A DNA stretch of 33,880 bases. Source: Desulfurobacteriaceae bacterium (GTDB lineage: Bacteria; Aquificota; Aquificia; Desulfurobacteriales; Desulfurobacteriaceae). Positions within the stretch are counted from its first letter, which is position 1, and every line of letters starts with the position of its first letter. The position numbers were made by a program, and so were the translations under genes. The notes beneath the pieces are model-generated. The model worked only from the letters and a program-made list of their open reading frames with translations, searched no databases and was not told the origin of the DNA. This document shows positions 21,719-30,536 of this stretch, piece by piece. The stretch lies in contig JALWGN010000058.1 in assembly GCA_027013575.1 (NCBI GenBank), positions 1 to 33,880 of the forward strand, written 5' to 3'.

Positions 21719-23722
21719 ATGAAGGTAGAGATTCCCGAGGAGCTTCAGGAGATATTAGAGGAGTTTCTGGTAGAGGCTGAGGAGATACTTGAAAACCTTG
21801 ATCAGGATCTCGTTGACCTTGAGTCAAACCCCGAGGATAAGGAGCTCCTCAACAAAATATTCCGGGGAATGCACACACTCAAAGGGGGAGCGGGTTTTCT
21901 GAACCTAACCCCTGTTGTTGAGATAGCCCACAGGATTGAAGACATATTTAACAAGCTCAGGAACGACGAGCTAAAGCTCACCCCTGAGATAATGGACGTT
22001 ATTCTGGAGGGTATAGACAAACTGAAGGAAGCCCTCCAGATGCTTAAGGAGAGCCAGGAGCTCCCCGACATGGAGGAGATAGAGGGGCTCCTCTCTCAGC
22101 TTGACGCCGTTCTGAAGGGTGAATCTCCAGTTTCGGCAGAGACTTCTACAGAGAGTTCCTCTTCACCCTCTTCTGAAGCTCAGAAAGGGGAAGAACTGGA
22201 GTTTGTGGAGGGAATCTCTGACAAACTAAAAGAACTTATAAAGCAGTTCCCCGATAAAGACCTTGCCGGAATTCTGGAAGAGATAATCCTGATGCCTCCC
22301 GACAGGCGTCCTATGGACGTTATTCCCGAGGTAGAGAAGCTCATAGAAGAGGGAAAAGACGTAAAAGACCTGATTAAGAAAAAAGAGCCTTCTGGAGGTG
22401 AAACGGAGAAACAGCCCTCTCCTCAAAAGAGCGAAACGCCTCCTGCTGCTACCTCTGAAACCGCCAGAACCCCTGCCGAAAAGACGCCTGCCTCAAAACA
22501 GAAGACCTCCAAGAAGCAGGAGAAGAAGAGTTCAGAAACTATAAGGGTTGACGTTGAAAGGGTAGAGAACCTTATGAACCTTGTCGGTGAAATAGTTCTT
22601 GACAGGAACAGAATACTTCGGGTTACCCAGGACGTTGAAAAAGAGTGTAGAGGAGAGGCCGTTGAGAAGCTCGTTGAGGCGGTTACCAGCCTTGACAGGA
22701 CGGTAAGCGACCTTCAGGTCGCCGTTATGAAACTGAGGATGCAGCCTATAAAGAAAATATTCAGCAAGTTTCCCCGTTTGGTGAGAGACCTTGCAAGGAA
22801 ACTCAACAAAAAGGTTCAGCTCATTATAGAGGGTGAAGACACAGAGCTAGACAGGTCTATACTTGATAAGCTGGAAGATCCGCTTATACACCTGGTAAGG
22901 AACGCCTTAGACCACGGAATAGAGCCTCCAGAAGAGAGAGTTGCTAAAGGTAAGCCGGAGGTTGGAACCATCAGGCTCTTTGCCTACCACGAGGGAGACC
23001 ACATAGTTGTCGGCATTCAGGACGACGGAAGGGGAATTGATCCGGAAAAGGTTAAGAAAAAAGCCCTTGAGAAGGGTTTAATAACCCCTGAGCAGGCTGC
23101 CCAGATGAGCGATAAGGAGGCCTACGAGCTCATCTTCCTCCCCGGATTTTCAACGGCAGACAAGGTCAGCGACGTTTCCGGCCGCGGCGTTGGAATGGAC
23201 GTTGTTGCAAGCACGATCCACTCGCTTAGAGGTTCCATAGAGATAGACAGCGAGCCCGGTAAGGGAACGACCATTCTTCTGAAACTTCCCCTTACGGTTG
23301 CAATCATAAGAACCTTAATGCTCGGGTGTAACGGTCAGGTCTACGCCGTTCCCCTCCACTCCGTTGTTGAAATCGTCAGGTACCAGGAGGAGCAGGTTAA
23401 AGAGGTTGGCAGTTTCAGGAGCTTCATGCTCAGAGACGAGGTACTACCCCTCTTCTCACTTAACGAACTCCTTGAGGTTCCGGATAACAACCAGAAAGCT
23501 TTTGTGGTTATAGTGAAGGTGGGAGAGAAGTTAATCGCCGTTTCTATAGAGAAACTCTTCGGTGAAGAGGAGATAGTTATCAAGTCTTTAGGTGAGCTCC
23601 TTTCTGACATACCTGGAATAGCAGGTGCAACGATAGCGGGAGACGGAAGGGTCGTTCTTATTCTTGACCTTAACTCCCTCCTTGCCGACTACAAGACAAA
23701 GCTGATTGGAGTTAAGAGATGA
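21719..23722 (+). CDS. cheA: chemotaxis histidine kinase CheA with non-standard P2 region
   Basis: This 667-residue kinase phosphorylates CheY in response to receptor arrays. The HPt domain (about 1-130) has phospho-acceptor His52 in RGMHTLKGGAGFL. The P3 dimerisation helices span about 275-345. The P4 kinase has an N box HLVRNALDHGIE (391-402), G1 DDGRGID (435-441), G2 GRGVGMD (488-494) and GKGTTILLKLPL. The P5 CheW-like domain covers about 525-660. Between HPt and P3, two low-complexity Ser/Pro/Lys linkers (about 138-156 and 222-272) flank a ~65-residue helical module (about 157-221) that does not look like a standard CheY-binding P2. No receiver domain follows. It overlaps cheW by ATGA. 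Confidence 0.97.
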   Translation: MKVEIPEELQEILEEFLVEAEEILENLDQDLVDLESNPEDKELLNKIFRGMHTLKGGAGFLNLTPVVEIAHRIEDIFNKLRNDELKLTPEIMDVILEGIDKLKEALQMLKESQELPDMEEIEGLLSQLDAVLKGESPVSAETSTESSSSPSSEAQKGEELEFVEGISDKLKELIKQFPDKDLAGILEEIILMPPDRRPMDVIPEVEKLIEEGKDVKDLIKKKEPSGGETEKQPSPQKSETPPAATSETARTPAEKTPASKQKTSKKQEKKSSETIRVDVERVENLMNLVGEIVLDRNRILRVTQDVEKECRGEAVEKLVEAVTSLDRTVSDLQVAVMKLRMQPIKKIFSKFPRLVRDLARKLNKKVQLIIEGEDTELDRSILDKLEDPLIHLVRNALDHGIEPPEERVAKGKPEVGTIRLFAYHEGDHIVVGIQDDGRGIDPEKVKKKALEKGLITPEQAAQMSDKEAYELIFLPGFSTADKVSDVSGRGVGMDVVASTIHSLRGSIEIDSEPGKGTTILLKLPLTVAIIRTLMLGCNGQVYAVPLHSVVEIVRYQEEQVKEVGSFRSFMLRDEVLPLFSLNELLEVPDNNQKAFVVIVKVGEKLIAVSIEKLFGEEEIVIKSLGELLSDIPGIAGATIAGDGRVVLILDLNSLLADYKTKLIGVKR

Positions 23723-24222
23723 GCGAGGCTAAAGAGAAAGAGCTGAGCGTTTTAGGCGTTGAGGAGCTGATAGGGGAGGTTCACGAGAAAGAGGTTCAGG
23801 TAATAGCCTTCAGGCTCAACGACGAGCTTGTAGGCGTTCCAATAGAGCAGATAATAGAGATAACCAACAACAGAGACCTGACGCCGGTTCCCAAAGCCCC
23901 CTCTTTCGTTATCGGCGTTATGAACCTGAGGGGAAAGATCGTTCCCGTTATAAACCTTAAGGAGCACCTCAGAATACCCTGTGAAATACCTGAAGATATC
24001 TACCAGAGGAACAAGATAGTTATTCTGGAAACCCCCAAGGGAGAAGTTGGGGTAATTGTTGACGAGATAGTTGGTTCCGTTAAGTTCCCGGAGAGCGACG
24101 TCCTTCCGGAGCCTATAGGAACTATAGGGATAGACGTGAAGTTTATCTCTGGGGTTGTTCAGCTTGACAGGGAGCTCCTTATCCTTCTAAACGTTGAATC
24201 AATCTTTAATCAGGAGGAGTGA
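23719..24222 (+). CDS. cheW: chemotaxis coupling protein CheW
   Basis: This 167-residue adaptor links CheA to receptors. After a charged N-terminal extension of ~28 residues comes the CheW fold: [23 protein letters not shown], the [34 protein letters not shown] core signature, and [29 protein letters not shown]. Start ATG 23719 overlaps the cheA stop. The 3' end carries AGGAGGAG, which is the ribosome site for the following receptor gene. The family also appears as the N-terminal half of CheV three genes downstream. Confidence 0.96.
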   Translation: MSEAKEKELSVLGVEELIGEVHEKEVQVIAFRLNDELVGVPIEQIIEITNNRDLTPVPKAPSFVIGVMNLRGKIVPVINLKEHLRIPCEIPEDIYQRNKIVILETPKGEVGVIVDEIVGSVKFPESDVLPEPIGTIGIDVKFISGVVQLDRELLILLNVESIFNQEE

Positions 24223-24223
24223 G

Positions 24224-26104
24224 ATGTTCTGTTCAGGAGAGAGGAGGGAAATAGAGAGGCTCAAGGGAGAGCTGGAGAGTCTGAAGATTGAGAATATGAA
24301 GCTCCAGAAGAGGTGTGAAGAGGCTGAAAGGGAGAAAAAATCCCTTCAGGAAGAGGTGAAAAAGCTCTCCCAGAGGAACTTTGAGCTCTCAAGGGAGGTT
24401 GAGGAGTACAGGAAGAAGGTTGAGAAGTTAGACAACGACGTTTACATGTACGAGCAGATACTTGACTCACTTATGGAAGAGGCAATATTCCTTGCGACGC
24501 CTGATTTTAAACCTGGTAGGGCTGGAAACGAGATCGTCTACGCCAACAGGAGAGCCCTTGAGATTGCCAATAAGTGGAGAGACGTCTTTGTAAGTGAGTT
24601 TGGAATAGACCCCGATAAACTCATAGGTACCAGCATTCACGTTTTCCACAAGGATCCCGAAAGGGTTAAGGAGCTCTTAAAGTCTACCCGTCCGGGAGAG
24701 CACAAGAAGAACGCAGATATTCAGATAGGTCCCTACGTTATGGCCTCCTACCGTCACGCCATTGCCAACAGAGACGGCTCCGTAAGGTACTACATGGCAA
24801 CCTGGAAAGACGCTACAGCCGAGAAGGAGATTCAGGAACAGCTTGAGAAGTCCAGGAGGATGTTCCTCCAGAACCTCAGAGCTACAAAACAGTCTCTGGT
24901 TAACAACCTTGCAACGATAGTGGCTATATCCGTTGCGATTAAGGAGCTTAAAGAGGTTCTTAAGCTCTCCGAGAACCAGATAGTTGCAACCGACGAGATA
25001 GAGAAGACCGTTAACAAGCTCGTTGAAGTTTCAAAGAAACTCATGGAAAACTACCAGTTTGTCCTCTCCAAACTGGAGGAGGCGGAGCAGAAGACTGTTG
25101 AATCCATTGACCAGATGCAGTACATAAGGGACATTACGAAAGAGATGGAAGACGTTGTTAAGTCCCTCCAGCTTCAGACGGAGCAGATCGACAGGGTTGT
25201 TGAGGTTATTACCTCTATTACGGAGCAGACAAACCTCCTTGCCCTCAACGCTGCAATAGAGGCTGCAAGGGCCGGTGAAGCCGGAAGAGGGTTTGCTGTT
25301 GTTGCCGACGAGGTAAGGAAACTTGCAGAGAGAACCAACAAGTCTGCAACCGAGATTAGAGAAGTTGTTAAGAACATGCGGGAGCAGATGGCAAAGACTG
25401 CCGAGATTACCAACAAGAGCGTTGTGGCCGTTGAAGACGGAATGAACATCTTTAAGGAGAACCAGTCAACCTACGCAACCCTTAAGAACTCCTCAGAGGA
25501 AGTTCTGAAAGTTATAAACGACCTCTCAAGCGTTGTTGCCGTTCAGAAGGATAAGACTGAGGAGATAGTTAAGAACATTCACAACGCTAACAGCGTTATT
25601 CACGCAGTAAGAGAACAGGCGGATAAGGTTATTAAGATTGCCGAGAAGACAGACGCCAGCCTCCACAAGATCTGGGAGACCTTCTACATCTTTAAGCTTG
25701 GAGATGCAACGGTTCTCCTTGATAAACTCGCAGAGCTTGGTAACTTTACGGCCAAGGTCAACGACGTTATCAAGGCCAAGTTTGTTGAAGACCTCAACCC
25801 CGACATCTCCCTCATTGCCGAAGTTGACGGCCTCATCAGGAGCCTGAGCCTTCAGAACAAGGAGATGGCCGAGCTGGTTCAGAAGTACCCACAGCTCAGG
25901 GATATACTTGACAACATTGAGGACGACCTCTTTGAGGTGAAACTCCTTCTGAAAGAGCTCTTTGTGGCAATGAACAACGACGACCTTGACGAAATTAAAG
26001 GTAAAGAGGAAGAGATATCTGACGTTGTAAACAGGATTACGGAGAAGCTCATTAAGGCCATAGCCGAAATTGTTCTCTCAAACAAAAAAGGTGAAAGGGC
26101 TTAG
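24224..26104 (+). CDS. soluble methyl-accepting chemotaxis protein with coiled coil and PAS domain
   Basis: This 626-residue receptor has no transmembrane segment. Its order is an N-terminal coiled coil (about 5-72), a PAS-type sensor (about 75-200, with [19 protein letters not shown] and [23 protein letters not shown]), a helical signalling region with the conserved hairpin tip [38 protein letters not shown] (about 334-371), and a C-terminal helical domain (about 480-615) that is not a CZB zinc domain and has no CheR-docking pentapeptide. It should sense an internal cue (redox, energy or a diffusible ligand) through PAS. AGGAGGAGTGAG fixes ATG 24224 rather than the TTG at 24194 inside cheW. 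Confidence 0.93.
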   Translation: MFCSGERREIERLKGELESLKIENMKLQKRCEEAEREKKSLQEEVKKLSQRNFELSREVEEYRKKVEKLDNDVYMYEQILDSLMEEAIFLATPDFKPGRAGNEIVYANRRALEIANKWRDVFVSEFGIDPDKLIGTSIHVFHKDPERVKELLKSTRPGEHKKNADIQIGPYVMASYRHAIANRDGSVRYYMATWKDATAEKEIQEQLEKSRRMFLQNLRATKQSLVNNLATIVAISVAIKELKEVLKLSENQIVATDEIEKTVNKLVEVSKKLMENYQFVLSKLEEAEQKTVESIDQMQYIRDITKEMEDVVKSLQLQTEQIDRVVEVITSITEQTNLLALNAAIEAARAGEAGRGFAVVADEVRKLAERTNKSATEIREVVKNMREQMAKTAEITNKSVVAVEDGMNIFKENQSTYATLKNSSEEVLKVINDLSSVVAVQKDKTEEIVKNIHNANSVIHAVREQADKVIKIAEKTDASLHKIWETFYIFKLGDATVLLDKLAELGNFTAKVNDVIKAKFVEDLNPDISLIAEVDGLIRSLSLQNKEMAELVQKYPQLRDILDNIEDDLFEVKLLLKELFVAMNNDDLDEIKGKEEEISDVVNRITEKLIKAIAEIVLSNKKGERA

Positions 26105-26106
26105 TT

Positions 26107-27075
26107 ATGGCGAAGAAGAAGGAGCTCCTTCCCAAGATACTTGAGACCGGGGCCAACGAGCTTGAGATTATAGACTTCAGGATGTACGAGATTTTAGACG
26201 ACGGCTCCATCTACGAGTGGATTTTGGGAGTAAACGTTGCAAAGGTTAAAGAGGTAATCTTTAAGCCAAAGGACATAATCAAAGCCCCCGGTCTTCCCCC
26301 TGAGGCCGAAGGGTTGGCGAAGATAAGGGGACAGATGATTCCGATAATCAACCTTGCAAAGTGGATGAAGATAAAGGAGCCTCCAAACGCCGGCCGTTAC
26401 GTTATAGTTATGGAGTTCCTCCGTGAAACTGTAGGGGTTATTGTTCACGAGGCTAAGAGGATAAGGAGAATAAAGTGGGCAGACATAAAGAGGCCTCCCA
26501 AGAGTATTGACGAGAAGCTGGGAGGTAAGGTTGTAGGTGTTGTTGAGATAGAGGACAATAAACTCCTTCTCCTGTTAGACTTTGAAGGAATACTTGACGA
26601 GCTTGGAATGATTAAGATATTCGGAGAGGAGGAAGTTAGGAAGGACATAGAAGGAATAGAGAAGAAGGGACACTTTAAAGTACTCATACTTGACGATAGC
26701 CCTGTTGCGAGGAAAATTATCAGGAGAATTCTTGAGGCAGACGGCCACACAGTTTACGAGGCCCAGAACGGTATAGAAGCCCTCCAGATGCTTCACCAGT
26801 GGCTGGAGGAGGCAAAGGCTACAGGGAAGGACATAACCGACTACGTTCAGCTTATAATTTCCGACATTGAGATGCCCGGTATGGACGGCTTAACCTTTAC
26901 AAGGAAAGTTAAAGAGGATCCGGAGCTCTCTAAGATACCCGTTATTATCAACACGTCTCTCAGCGACAGAGCTAACGTTGATAAGAGTAAGTACGTTGGT
27001 GCAGATGCTCACCTTGTAAAATTTGACGCCCCAGACCTAATAAAACTGGTTCACCAGTACGCAATTACAAAGTAA
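26107..27075 (+). CDS. cheV: CheV: CheW-like coupling domain fused to a receiver domain
   Basis: This 322-residue two-domain adaptor begins with a CheW-like domain (about 18-170), containing WILGVNVAKVKEVI, KIRGQMIPIINLAKWM and VGVIVHEAKRIRRIKW. A receiver domain follows (about 190-322) with the acidic pair Asp196-Asp197 (LILDDSPV), phospho-acceptor Asp253 (ISDIEMPGMDGL), the Thr/Ser switch in INTSLS, and Lys305. Phosphorylation of CheV tunes receptor-CheA coupling and can act in adaptation. As no cheR or cheB lies here, that role is of interest. It starts at ATG 26107, two bases after the receptor stop. Confidence 0.95.
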   Translation: MAKKKELLPKILETGANELEIIDFRMYEILDDGSIYEWILGVNVAKVKEVIFKPKDIIKAPGLPPEAEGLAKIRGQMIPIINLAKWMKIKEPPNAGRYVIVMEFLRETVGVIVHEAKRIRRIKWADIKRPPKSIDEKLGGKVVGVVEIEDNKLLLLLDFEGILDELGMIKIFGEEEVRKDIEGIEKKGHFKVLILDDSPVARKIIRRILEADGHTVYEAQNGIEALQMLHQWLEEAKATGKDITDYVQLIISDIEMPGMDGLTFTRKVKEDPELSKIPVIINTSLSDRANVDKSKYVGADAHLVKFDAPDLIKLVHQYAITK

Positions 27076-27085
27076 GGAGGTTTAG

Positions 27086-27487
27086 ATGGCGCTACCGAAT
27101 CCCGACATAAACATTCTCATCGTTGACGATATGGCAGCGATGAGGAAGATTCTGAAAACCCTTCTGGCTCAGCTTGGTTACAAAAACGTTGACGAGGCGG
27201 AAGACGGAAAGCAGGCCCTAGAGAAACTCCGTCAGAACCCCGACAAGTACGGACTGGTAATTACAGACTGGAACATGCCGAATATGACCGGAATTGAGCT
27301 TGTTCAGGCCATAAGGAGTGACGAGAAGCTCAAGCACCTTCCCGTTCTCATGGTTACTGCAGAGGCAAAGAAGGAGAACGTCCTTATGGCCATAAAGGCT
27401 GGTGTAAACAACTACATTGTAAAACCGTTTACGGCTGAGACTCTGAAGGAAAAACTTGAGGCGATATTCAGCTCTCTCAACAAGTGA
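27086..27487 (+). CDS. cheY: chemotaxis response regulator CheY
   Basis: This 133-residue single receiver domain has Asp14-Asp15 (ILIVDDMAAMRKIL), phospho-acceptor Asp61 (VITDWNMPNMTG), Thr91 (LMVTAEAKKENV), Tyr110 and Lys113 (NNYIVKPFTAETL). The DWNMPNM and MVTAEA segments are those of the motor-binding CheY subgroup. No output domain is present, so it should bind the flagellar switch and be dephosphorylated by CheZ. TAAGGAGGTTTA precedes ATG 27086. It is the last gene of the chemotaxis operon, and a hairpin terminator begins at its stop codon. Confidence 0.96.
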   Translation: MALPNPDINILIVDDMAAMRKILKTLLAQLGYKNVDEAEDGKQALEKLRQNPDKYGLVITDWNMPNMTGIELVQAIRSDEKLKHLPVLMVTAEAKKENVLMAIKAGVNNYIVKPFTAETLKEKLEAIFSSLNK

Positions 27488-27512
27488 AGAGGGGTTAACC
27501 TCTGTGTTTTTC
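27488..27512 (+). terminator. intrinsic terminator after cheY
   Basis: AGAGG (27488-27492) pairs with CCTCT (27499-27503) around a 6-nt loop, followed by GTG and a T run (27507-27512). The loop also contains the stop codon of the opposing gamma-glutamylcyclotransferase gene. The stem is short, so efficiency is uncertain. Confidence 0.6.
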
Positions 27513-27938
27513 CAGCTCTTTTACGTAACTCTCAGGAAGCAGTTCCTTTGCAGCCAAGAGGTGGTTAAGGTACCAGTCGGCAGGCCTTAACCCCTCTCTC
27601 TTATACTCTTCACAGGCAACGTAAGTTACCGCTTCTACCTCTTTCCCTTCTTGTGTAAGTACTTTTACCTTTACTCTTCTGTAGTGGAGTGGAGCTCCCT
27701 CGTACCTATCTAGCTCTTTTAGCTGTTCCTCTTTAACCTTGTAGAGAAGCCCCCATACCTCTCTACCTTCTGCAGGTTCAACGTTGGCACAACCCCAACC
27801 GCTGACGGAGAGTTTGTTGAACTTCAGCTCGTGGTCTCTGAGGCGAGCTACTCCAACTAGCTCAACGTCACCGACTCTCTCTTTCAGCCGATTAATGTTC
27901 ATGTTGGAGCCGTAGGCAAAGTAGACGACTTCACCCAA
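27495..27938 (-). CDS. gamma-glutamylcyclotransferase-like (GGCT/AIG2 fold) protein
   Basis: This 147-residue protein begins VVYFAYGSNMN, the substrate-binding (F/V)xYGSN loop of the GGCT fold, and has VWGLLYKVKEEQLKELDRYEG, where the Glu of the DxYEG segment is the expected general acid/base. The family releases 5-oxoproline from gamma-glutamyl amino acids or related amides. The substrate here is unknown. Start is TTG 27938, which overlaps the upstream aminotransferase gene by 8 bp. Last gene of a three-gene minus-strand group, meeting cheY tail to tail. Confidence 0.85.
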   Translation of the reverse strand: MGEVVYFAYGSNMNINRLKERVGDVELVGVARLRDHELKFNKLSVSGWGCANVEPAEGREVWGLLYKVKEEQLKELDRYEGAPLHYRRVKVKVLTQEGKEVEAVTYVACEEYKREGLRPADWYLNHLLAAKELLPESYVKELEKHRG

Positions 27939-28641
27939 AGCAGACCTCCTCTATAACCTCTTTTATCCTCTGGTACAGCGGTTTTCCCTCCACTCTTTTA
28001 ACCGGAAACCGGCCTACTTTTCTGACTGGGCAGGCGTCTTCCCTTGCGCTCGTTATGAAGACCTCGTCTGCCGTAAGGAGGTCTTTTACGGTAAAGAAGC
28101 CTTCAATTAGTGCTAAGCCCATCTCGTGGCAGAGCTCCCTCAGAAACTCCCTTCTGGTTCCGGGAAGACACCCAGTTTTAAGTGAAGGCGTAAAGAGTAT
28201 TCCGTCTCTGTAAAAAAAGAGGTTGGCAAAGGCAGTTTCAGACAAGAACCCCTTTTCGTCAAGGAGAAGTGCTTCGTCGTAGCCCGCCTTCTTTGCCTCC
28301 TCAAGGGCATATAGGGAGTCCATAACGTCAACAGTTTTGTGAAGTGAGAGTGCAGAGAAAACTCTCTTTACGGAGTAAACCGGCAGGAGAGAGACAGACT
28401 CCCTCTTCCTGCATTCCCTTACTGAGATCTCGGTCTTTCCGCTTCTAAACAGCGTAAACCGAACGAGTTTTAATCCGTTACCGGCGGCTTCCGTTATCCT
28501 CTTTTCAAACTCTTCAGGTGAGAGGTTAAAGGGGAGGGAGAGAGCTCTGGAGCTCTCCCGGATTCTCCTGTAGTGGTACTCAACTAGAACGGCCTTTCCC
28601 CTTTCAACCCTTACGGTTTCAAATACCCCAAACCTTTCCAT
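27931..28641 (-). CDS. class IV PLP-dependent aminotransferase family protein (possible aminodeoxychorismate lyase)
   Basis: This 236-residue fold-type IV PLP enzyme has HYRRIRESSRALSLP near the N-terminus, HKTVDVMDSLYALEEAKKAGYDEALLLDEKGFLSETAFANLFF (catalytic Lys in HKT, then the Glu and Asn of the phosphate/cofactor region) and TPSLKTGCLPGTRREFL. It is shorter than branched-chain aminotransferases (about 300 aa), which favours 4-amino-4-deoxychorismate lyase (PabC, folate synthesis) or a D-amino-acid aminotransferase-like enzyme. No pabA/pabB lies nearby. Its ATG at 28641 overlaps the stop of the flavoprotein gene by one base. Confidence 0.83.
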   Translation of the reverse strand: MERFGVFETVRVERGKAVLVEYHYRRIRESSRALSLPFNLSPEEFEKRITEAAGNGLKLVRFTLFRSGKTEISVRECRKRESVSLLPVYSVKRVFSALSLHKTVDVMDSLYALEEAKKAGYDEALLLDEKGFLSETAFANLFFYRDGILFTPSLKTGCLPGTRREFLRELCHEMGLALIEGFFTVKDLLTADEVFITSAREDACPVRKVGRFPVKRVEGKPLYQRIKEVIEEVCFG

Positions 28642-29831
28642 TACGGAGCGTCAAATCCCGGGATTCTCGGTACTTTCTTCAGCTTACTGGCCTTATAGTA
28701 CCACCCCCACAGTTTCTTGAGGGAGTGTCCTATAAACGGCAGGGGAACCATCAGCGACCTTTTGTCGTCTCTGTAGACCAGAGCTCCACTCATCCAGCAC
28801 GGTCCCATGTCCATCAGACAGAGAATGTGGAGGTGGTGGGTGTACTCCTCTCTCTTTGGGTCTCCCTTAACTTTGTTCTCCAGGTTTCTTGCAACTATTC
28901 TGCCCATAACTTCGGCTATGTGTCCCTGCTTTGCCTTCCACTTTGGGCCTTCCAGAGCTGCGCTGTCCCCTATAGCCCAAACGGTTTCGTCTGTTCCCGG
29001 AACGGCACACGTCGGCTCTATCTTTACAAATCCCGCCTCGTTGAGGGGGAGGTCGGAGTTTTTAAACACCGGATGGCCGTCTGTTGCCGGTATGAACATC
29101 GTAAGGTCTGTCTTCAGGAAGGAGTCGTCCTCAAAGACCACTCCGTCGGGCTTGAACTCCTTTATCTTCTTACCGAAGTGCCTCTTTATTCCCAGTTTGT
29201 CAAGCATTCTGTAAGCTTTGAGGGCGTTCTTCTCTCCAAGTCTTATTCCAGGTTTGGGCATCGGGGCGAAGAAGTGGAGCTGGAACTTATCCCTTATTCC
29301 CTTTTTCTTGAAGTAGCAGTCAAGGTTGAAGACAAACTCAAAGGCAGGTCCTCCTCTAACTCCCGATGGGTCTTTCGGGTTTCCACCGAAACCTGCTGCT
29401 ATTACTCCTCCCCCTTTCTCTATCAGCTGGTCTATTCTCTCCCTTATCTTCAGCGACTCTTCTGGCTTCCCGCAGATTGAGAGGAAGTTCTCGCTTCCTT
29501 TGTGTTTTACCTTTGCTCCTCCGAGGGCGATCACGAGGTAGTCGTACTCCTTAACTGTTCCGTCTGACATGTAGACCTTTTTCTCTGCCGTTGATATCCT
29601 CTCAACCCTCCCTACCGTAAGTTTGAAACCGTTAGCCTTTGCTACTTCTTCCAGCGGAAGGGTTACGTCTTTCCAGTCGTACTCGTGGGTTGGTATCCAG
29701 ATTGAGATGGGGTAGATGTATAGGAAGTCCCTCTCAGAGATAAGCTCTACGTCAAAACACTTGTGGCAGAGTGCAAAGGCGGCTTCAACTCCTCCTATTC
29801 CTCCTCCTAAAACCAGCACTTTTGGAGCCAT
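28641..29831 (-). CDS. sulfide:quinone oxidoreductase-like FAD flavoprotein
   Basis: This 396-residue two-dinucleotide-binding-domain flavoprotein has a GGGIGGVEAA FAD loop at residues 9-18, a second domain start YDYLVIALGGAKV, and the FAD-closing motif VWAIGDSAAL (284-293). RGGPAFEFVFNLDCYF and the C-terminal amphipathic segment LPFIGHSLKKLWGWYYKASKLKK suggest membrane-surface binding, as in SQR. Cysteines are at 22, 25, 120, 172, 275, 338 and 345. Cys120 and Cys345 fit two of the three SQR catalytic positions, but no Cys lies near residue 156. It may be a divergent SQR type or a type-II NADH:quinone-like enzyme. It has its own promoter-like TATAAT upstream and GAGGTGAAC before ATG 29831. 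Confidence 0.8.
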   Translation of the reverse strand: MAPKVLVLGGGIGGVEAAFALCHKCFDVELISERDFLYIYPISIWIPTHEYDWKDVTLPLEEVAKANGFKLTVGRVERISTAEKKVYMSDGTVKEYDYLVIALGGAKVKHKGSENFLSICGKPEESLKIRERIDQLIEKGGGVIAAGFGGNPKDPSGVRGGPAFEFVFNLDCYFKKKGIRDKFQLHFFAPMPKPGIRLGEKNALKAYRMLDKLGIKRHFGKKIKEFKPDGVVFEDDSFLKTDLTMFIPATDGHPVFKNSDLPLNEAGFVKIEPTCAVPGTDETVWAIGDSAALEGPKWKAKQGHIAEVMGRIVARNLENKVKGDPKREEYTHHLHILCLMDMGPCWMSGALVYRDDKRSLMVPLPFIGHSLKKLWGWYYKASKLKKVPRIPGFDAP

Positions 29832-29865
29832 TGTTCACCTCTTTCAATCGTTCTTTGCGAATCTA

Positions 29866-29871
29866 ATTATA
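29866..29871 (-). promoter_or_regulatory. -10 box (TATAAT) for the SQR-like gene
   Basis: A perfect minus-strand TATAAT lies 34 bases upstream of ATG 29831, within the 60-bp AT-rich gap after recO. No clear -35 hexamer is seen at 16-18 bp. It suggests the flavoprotein group is transcribed separately from ychF-recO. Confidence 0.45.
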
Positions 29872-29891
29872 GAAATATATCAGAATTACCT

Positions 29892-30536
29892 TTACTTTTC
29901 TGTCCTGTACCTGAGGTGTTTTTCGGCTGCCGTCTCTACAAGGTTGAGCCAGCGGAATTTCTTCTTCTTCAACTTCTCAAGTGGCTCCTTTGTAAGCGTA
30001 TAGGCTTCAACAGATGCCTCTCTGCTCCACCTTAATCCACTGCCTTCTCCGCACTTTCTGCATAAGACCCCTCCTTTCTCTACGGAGAAGGCTGAAATCT
30101 CGCTGCTTCCACACTCAATGCACCTGAAAAGACGGGGGGTTAGGCCCTCTAAGAATAGGAACTTCATCAGAAAGGCCTGGTAGGCCGGAGGAGCTCCCTC
30201 CTCTTCCATGTACCTCTTTATCAGCCGGTAGAGCCTTCTTCCCGGTGGAAGTTCAAGGGGAGAGAGGAGCCTTGCTATTTTAGACCTGTAAAGGAGCTCC
30301 TTTCCGTTTTTAGGGAAGTTCTCCTTAACCAGCTTTCCTTCAACAACTTCCCACCTTTCTCCCTTCTGGAGGAGCTTAAACTCTGTAACAGAGAAGGGTT
30401 CGTACTTTATCGGGAAGTCGGCGCTTCTTAACTTAACCAGCAGGTTAACCTTCCCCAGCTTTTCTGTATAGACGGTTAGGTGCCTCAGCCGGTCTCCCAG
30501 GTCTTTACTCTTTAGAACAACCCCTTCTGTTTTCAT
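29892..30536 (-). CDS. recO: DNA repair protein RecO
   Basis: This 214-residue recombination mediator loads RecA with RecR on gapped DNA. The N-terminal OB-fold begins KTEGVVLKSKDLGDRLRHLTVYTEKLGKV. A helical domain follows (about 75-140), then a zinc-binding pair CIECG and CRKCG (about 140-165) and a C-terminal helical tail. The ATG at 30536 shares one base with the ychF stop (TGATG); a TTG one codon earlier is an alternative. The zinc knuckle is kept in this copy though it is lost in some lineages. Confidence 0.92.
   Translation of the reverse strand: MKTEGVVLKSKDLGDRLRHLTVYTEKLGKVNLLVKLRSADFPIKYEPFSVTEFKLLQKGERWEVVEGKLVKENFPKNGKELLYRSKIARLLSPLELPPGRRLYRLIKRYMEEEGAPPAYQAFLMKFLFLEGLTPRLFRCIECGSSEISAFSVEKGGVLCRKCGEGSGLRWSREASVEAYTLTKEPLEKLKKKKFRWLNLVETAAEKHLRYRTEK

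Noticed and set aside
24194-24223. upstream TTG start of the chemoreceptor
   Set aside because: The ribosome site AGGAGGAG lies inside this extension, which makes ATG 24224 the start.
28725-29480. 251-codon plus-strand open frame
   Set aside because: It lies fully inside the SQR-like gene on the opposite strand; its translation is Ser/Val/Cys-rich with no domain and no plausible start site.
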